This document shows positions 30,930 to 34,362 of a stretch of DNA of 34,362 bases, one piece after another; positions within the stretch are counted from its first letter, which is position 1; every line of letters starts with the position of its first letter. The stretch lies in assembly GCA_025350505.1 (NCBI GenBank), contig JANXXS010000197.1:1-34362 (forward strand). Direction: 5' to 3'. The notes beneath the pieces are model-generated. The model was not told the DNA's origin, searched no databases, and worked only from the letters and a program-made list of their open reading frames with translations. The position numbers were made by a program, and so were the translations under genes. Origin of the DNA: Burkholderiales bacterium. Lineage in GTDB: Bacteria; Pseudomonadota; Gammaproteobacteria; Burkholderiales; Burkholderiaceae_C.

Positions 30930-31988
30930 TCAGTCGACCTTCAGCAGCGCGCCGTGGCAACTGAAGCCGGCACCGAACGACGACAGCCACCACCAGCCGC
31001 CCGGCGCCTCGTCGGTCAGCGCCGCCTCGAGTACGAAGTAGACAAAGGCGCTCGACATGTTGCCGTACTCGCGCAACATGGCGGCGCTATAGCGGAAGTC
31101 GTGAGCGTCGAGCTCGAAGCGGCGCTCGAGGGCGAGCAGCACATCGCGGCCGCCGGCGTGCATGATCCACGCCGCGATGTCGCCACTGCCCAGCCTGGCG
31201 CGGTCGAGCACGGTCTCCAGCACCCGGAGCGCGTAGTCAGCAGCGAGCGTCGGCACCTCACGGGTCAGGATGTTGCGCAGCATGCCCTCGCGCTGCTCGA
31301 ACATCAGCGCCTTGCGCTGTGCCGGCTCGATCAGCGAGGCGCTGTCATGCCATTCGATGCGGCGCGCGTCGGCCTGCGGTTCGCGCGAGAGCACGGCGGC
31401 GCCGGCACCGTCGCCGAATAGGCAGGCGCTGATCAGCACGCCGGGGTCGTTGTCGAGGTACATCGCGGCGCTGCTGACCTCGACGCAGATCGAGAGCACG
31501 TGCTCGGCGGCACCCGAAGCGAGCAGCGAGCGGCCGAGTTGCAGGTTGGGCAAGGCGGCGGCGCAGCCCTGGCCGACGAGGTCGAAGGCCTGCACGTCGG
31601 CGCGCAGGCCGAGCCGCTCGACGACATGGCCGGAGAGGCCCGGACAGAGGTATCCGGTGCAGGTGCTGACGACGATGGCGTCGATCGCCGACGCATCGAT
31701 GGCGGCCGCCGCCAGCGCGCGCGCCCCCGCCTCGGCGGCGAGTGCCGGCGCATGCGCGAGGAAGCGCCGGTCGAGCGTGTCCGGATCGATCGCGAACACT
31801 TCATCGAGCGAGCCGAGGGCGAGCCGGCGCGCCTCGATGCCGTTGTCGCGCTGGAGCACGGTGCGGGCGATAAGGTGCGAACGCGTGTCGAGACGCGAGA
31901 ACCAGTCCGAGCGCTGGAAGGCGGCCAGGCACTCTGCCTTGGTGAAGCGCGAGGGAGGCGTGGCAGTGCCGAGGCCGTGAAAGAACAT
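30930..31988 (-). CDS. Type III polyketide synthase (chalcone/alkylresorcinol synthase family)
   Basis: A 352-residue ketosynthase-like enzyme that extends a starter acyl-CoA with malonyl-CoA and cyclises the chain. The Cys-His-Asn triad is complete: Cys142 in DLVGQGCAAALPN, His277 in WIMHAGGRDVL and Asn310 in REYGNMSSAFVYF. The end reads SFGAGFSCHGALL, the variable cyclisation-loop region. The length and neighbours suggest alkylresorcinol or alkylpyrone synthesis from fatty acyl-CoA rather than chalcone. The ATG at 31988 opens MFFHGLGTATPPSRF, the expected family N-terminus, although no strong ribosome site precedes it; the frame is open to 32057. It is the first gene of the operon. Confidence 0.94.
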   Translation of the reverse strand: MFFHGLGTATPPSRFTKAECLAAFQRSDWFSRLDTRSHLIARTVLQRDNGIEARRLALGSLDEVFAIDPDTLDRRFLAHAPALAAEAGARALAAAAIDASAIDAIVVSTCTGYLCPGLSGHVVERLGLRADVQAFDLVGQGCAAALPNLQLGRSLLASGAAEHVLSICVEVSSAAMYLDNDPGVLISACLFGDGAGAAVLSREPQADARRIEWHDSASLIEPAQRKALMFEQREGMLRNILTREVPTLAADYALRVLETVLDRARLGSGDIAAWIMHAGGRDVLLALERRFELDAHDFRYSAAMLREYGNMSSAFVYFVLEAALTDEAPGGWWWLSSFGAGFSCHGALLKVD

Positions 31989-32192
31989 TGGCGATGTCGA
32001 GGGAGAAAAGGTGGTCCCCAGTATCGCGGATCGACCGCCGCGCCGTGGCAGCGGCACGGAATCGCCCCGCGACGCGACGACACGCCGATCTGTAAGTCAA
32101 CCGTCGTCGATCTGTGAGCGCCGCGTGGTGCGCGCCCGTCGAACATTGCTGCCAGGCGCCGACTTCTCGGTGCCATCGGCAAGGAAGCGAAC
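31989..32192. promoter_or_regulatory. Divergent regulatory region between the polyketide operon and a lipoprotein gene
   Basis: This 204-base region must drive both directions. It contains an imperfect direct repeat, CGATCTGTAAG at 32086-32096 and CGATCTGTGAG at 32108-32118, spaced 22 bases start to start (about two helical turns), and an inverted CGACGAC/GTCGTCG pair at 32075-32081 and 32103-32109. I could not place a clear promoter; the repeats are candidate regulator half-sites. Confidence 0.4.
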
Positions 32193-32870
32193 ATGAACAA
32201 GCGTTCTTCATGGCTGTGGTCGGCCGCGACGGCGGCCCTTCTGTCGGCCTGTGGCGGCGGCGGCGACACCACGACTTCGGCAGGCCCCTACGCGGTCAAC
32301 GCGGCACTCGGCCATCTGCTCGTCACGGGCGGGTCGTGGGCCATGAACGGTACCGCGAACGGACAGGCCTTCACCCTGACCATGGCCTTCGCGCCCGCCG
32401 GGGCCGGGCCGTTTCCGGTCAATGGCGTGATGTCGGCGCAGAGCCTGGAGACGCTCACCGTCGTCTCGGCGGGTCAGTCGAACAGCGACACCGAGACGAT
32501 CTACTTCGACGCGGCCAGCCACGCCATCGTCGGCCTGCAGGCCGTCGGCACCTGCTCTACCGCCACCGCGAACACACCCCTGCCGGCGACGGCCGTGGTC
32601 GGTGCAAGCGGCGCCTTCTTCACCGAGGCAGACCTCGACGGTTGCGCCGGCAACTCGCTCGTTCTCGGCAGCGGCGCCAACACCTGGTCGGTGGTTTCCG
32701 ACACCGGCATCGCCTTGCTCTGCTGGAACCTCGCCGCCCAGGATGCGGCAGGCACGCCGAACGGCACCGAGTCGATCTGCATCGAAGTCCATGCCGACGG
32801 CACGCTGGGCAGCAGGGCCCGCTTCAGCTTCATCGCCGGCGCCGTGACGATCACCGCGCGCAACTTCTGA
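32193..32870 (+). CDS. Predicted lipoprotein of unknown function
   Basis: A 225-residue protein with a lipoprotein signal: Lys-Arg near the start, a hydrophobic stretch and the lipobox LSAC with Cys20, followed by a glycine run typical of outer-membrane lipoproteins in this group. The mature part is rich in Ala, Gly, Thr and Ser, appears beta-structured, and contains a few cysteines (TCST, DGCAG, LLCWN, SICIEV) that could form disulfides. AAGGAAG lies about 5 bases before the ATG. No domain was recognised. It diverges from the polyketide operon and converges with purL, 12 bases apart. Confidence 0.8.
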   Translation: MNKRSSWLWSAATAALLSACGGGGDTTTSAGPYAVNAALGHLLVTGGSWAMNGTANGQAFTLTMAFAPAGAGPFPVNGVMSAQSLETLTVVSAGQSNSDTETIYFDAASHAIVGLQAVGTCSTATANTPLPATAVVGASGAFFTEADLDGCAGNSLVLGSGANTWSVVSDTGIALLCWNLAAQDAAGTPNGTESICIEVHADGTLGSRARFSFIAGAVTITARNF

Positions 32871-32882
32871 ATCGACCGATCC

Positions 32883-34362
32883 TTACGCGAGGGTGGCGCG
32901 GGCGCTTTCGAACATCCGAAGCCAGGGACTGCACTCGCTTCGATCGCCCGACGTCCAGCTCATCTGGACGTTTCTGAAAACGCGCTCCGGATGCGGCATC
33001 AAGGCCGTGAACCGGCCATCGGCCGTGGTCACTGCCGTCAGCCCGCCGGGGCTGCCGTTCGGATTGGCCGGATAGGCCTCGGTGGGCTGGCCGCGGTGGT
33101 CGACGAAGCGCATCGCCGCCAGCACCCTGGCAGCGTCGCCGCGCTGCGAAAAGTCGGTGAATCCCTCGCCGTGCGCCACCGCGATCGGCAGGCGGCTGCC
33201 AGCCAGCCCGGCGAAGAAGATCGACGGCGACGGCAGCACCTCGACGAGACTGAGCCTCGCCTCGAACTGCTCGCTCTTGTTGCGCGTGAAACGCGGCCAG
33301 GCATCGGCGCCGGGAATCATGTCGGCCAGCGCGGCGAGCATCTGGCAGCCGTTGCAGATGCCGAGCGCGAAGACGTCGCGCCGCGCGAAGAACCCGGCCA
33401 ACTGGTCGGCGAGAAGAGGATTGAAGAGGATCGAGCGTGCCCAGCCCTCGCCGGCGCCCAGCGTGTCGCCGTAGCTGAAGCCGCCGCAGGCGACGAAGCC
33501 CTGGAACTGACCGAGCCTGGCGCGGCCGGACTGCAGATCGGTCATGTGCACGTCCCAGGTGTCGAAGCCGGCCTGGTCCATGGCGTAGCTGAGTTCGACG
33601 TGGCTGTTGACGCCTTGCTCGCGCAGCACCGCGACCTTGGGGCGCGTGCCGACGATCGCCGGCGCCTTCGACGCTGCGGTGACGACGTGCAGGTGCAGCC
33701 CGGCATCGTCTTCGCGGCCGGCAGCCTCGTGCTCGGCATCGGCGCAAGCCGGGTTGTCGCGCAGCCGGGCGATGCGCCAGCTCACCTCGTCCCAGGCCTG
33801 GTGGAGCTCGCGCAGCGGCGCGCTGAATACCGATCTGGCGTCGCGCCAGACCTCGACGACGCCGCGCGCATTCGTCTTGCCGATGGCGTGGCTGTGCCGG
33901 CCGAGGCCGGCGGCGCGCAAGGTCTGCAGCGCCTCGTCGCGGCGCGACGTGGGCACCTGGATGACGGCACCGAGTTCCTCGTTGAAGAGAGCGCGCAGCG
34001 TCAGCTCCTCGCGGCGCGCGCTCACCTGCGTGGCCCAGTTCTTCGAGTCACCGTACTCCGCCCGGCTGTCGGCGATGCCGTCGCCTTCGGTGACCAGCAT
34101 GTCGACGTTGAGGCTCAGGCCGAGATGCCCGGCGAAGGCCATCTCGCAGGCCGTGGCCCAGAGGCCGCCGTCGCTGCGGTCGTGATATGCCAGCACCATG
34201 CCGGCGTCGCGCAAGCGCGCGACGCCGTCGACCAGCGCCTTCAGCAGCGCCGGCTCGTCGAGGTCGGGCACCTCGTTGCCGAACTGGCCGAGCACCTGCG
34301 CCAGCATCGAGCCGGCCATGCGCATGCGACCCTGGCCGAGGTCGACCAGGATCAGCGTCGTG
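32883..34362 (-). CDS. purL: Phosphoribosylformylglycinamidine synthase, C-terminal part
   Basis: The 3' portion (about 492 residues) of the large, single-chain PurL that makes FGAM from FGAR, glutamine and ATP in purine synthesis; the 5' part is outside the window. The visible region holds the end of the second AIRS-like ATP-binding half (AYHDRSDGGLWATACEMAFAGHLG) and a C-terminal class I glutamine amidotransferase domain. The glutaminase nucleophile is the first Cys of LGICNGCQML, and the His/Glu partners lie in HGEGF and MPHPERVF. The fused glutaminase is the form found in gamma- and betaproteobacteria, in contrast to PurL-PurQ-PurS complexes. Confidence 0.97.
   Translation of the reverse strand, partial: TTLILVDLGQGRMRMAGSMLAQVLGQFGNEVPDLDEPALLKALVDGVARLRDAGMVLAYHDRSDGGLWATACEMAFAGHLGLSLNVDMLVTEGDGIADSRAEYGDSKNWATQVSARREELTLRALFNEELGAVIQVPTSRRDEALQTLRAAGLGRHSHAIGKTNARGVVEVWRDARSVFSAPLRELHQAWDEVSWRIARLRDNPACADAEHEAAGREDDAGLHLHVVTAASKAPAIVGTRPKVAVLREQGVNSHVELSYAMDQAGFDTWDVHMTDLQSGRARLGQFQGFVACGGFSYGDTLGAGEGWARSILFNPLLADQLAGFFARRDVFALGICNGCQMLAALADMIPGADAWPRFTRNKSEQFEARLSLVEVLPSPSIFFAGLAGSRLPIAVAHGEGFTDFSQRGDAARVLAAMRFVDHRGQPTEAYPANPNGSPGGLTAVTTADGRFTALMPHPERVFRNVQMSWTSGDRSECSPWLRMFESARATLA

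Overview
The window is a stretch of high-GC, densely packed bacterial chromosome. The overall layout suggests a betaproteobacterium of the order Burkholderiales. Support comes from the smc-zipA-ligA block, dapD / type IV pilus ATPase / prmB synteny, a short QueF, a lexA gene with CTG-N10-CAG operators, and a purL encoding a fused glutaminase. No rRNA, tRNA, CRISPR array, insertion sequence or prophage gene is visible. No stretch longer than 300 bases lacks a gene; the largest gaps (about 200 bases) are the two divergent promoter regions at 13352-13566 and 31989-32192.

Layout. Bases 2-2432 (+): end of the iron-sulfur subunit and the whole molybdopterin subunit of an isoquinoline 1-oxidoreductase-type hydroxylase. 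Bases 2449-10935 (-): a tight cell-cycle/DNA unit transcribed smc, zipA, a nitronate monooxygenase-like gene, ligA, Nudix hydrolase. Bases 11066-11542 (+): queF. Bases 11564-13351 (-): a 595-residue cysteine-free protein of unknown function. Bases 13567-19109 (+): dapD, a palindromic intergenic repeat, a PilU-like ATPase, prmB, an ABC-F ATPase of YheS type and ohr. Bases 19114-20076 (-): an asparaginase. Two tandem SOS boxes lie between it and the divergent lexA (20158-20832, +), which is followed by a small helix-hairpin-helix gene and another small gene. Bases 21701-22219 (-): a DUF1993 gene. Bases 22328-26787 (+): a D-2-hydroxyacid dehydrogenase, an MFS transporter, a pair of short chromate transporter subunits joined by ATGA overlaps, and an orphan ferric-iron-type solute-binding protein.

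Bases 26801-31988 (-) carry the most distinctive unit: type III polyketide synthase, SAM methyltransferase, FAD oxidoreductase and a DUF1624 membrane acyltransferase-like gene, joined by 1-base gaps or a 4-base overlap, followed by rlmB and upp. The first three match the gene logic of known phenolic-lipid (alkylresorcinol/alkylquinone) loci: chain building, methylation, ring oxidation. The coupled membrane protein is an extra possible tailoring step. A lipoprotein gene (32193-32870, +) diverges from this unit, and the window closes inside purL (-).

Most genes are housekeeping and their identities are secure from visible motifs. The parts worth pursuing are the polyketide operon with its coupled membrane protein and a palindromic repeat inside the methyltransferase reading frame, the 595-residue orphan, and the SOS control region shared by lexA and an asparaginase.
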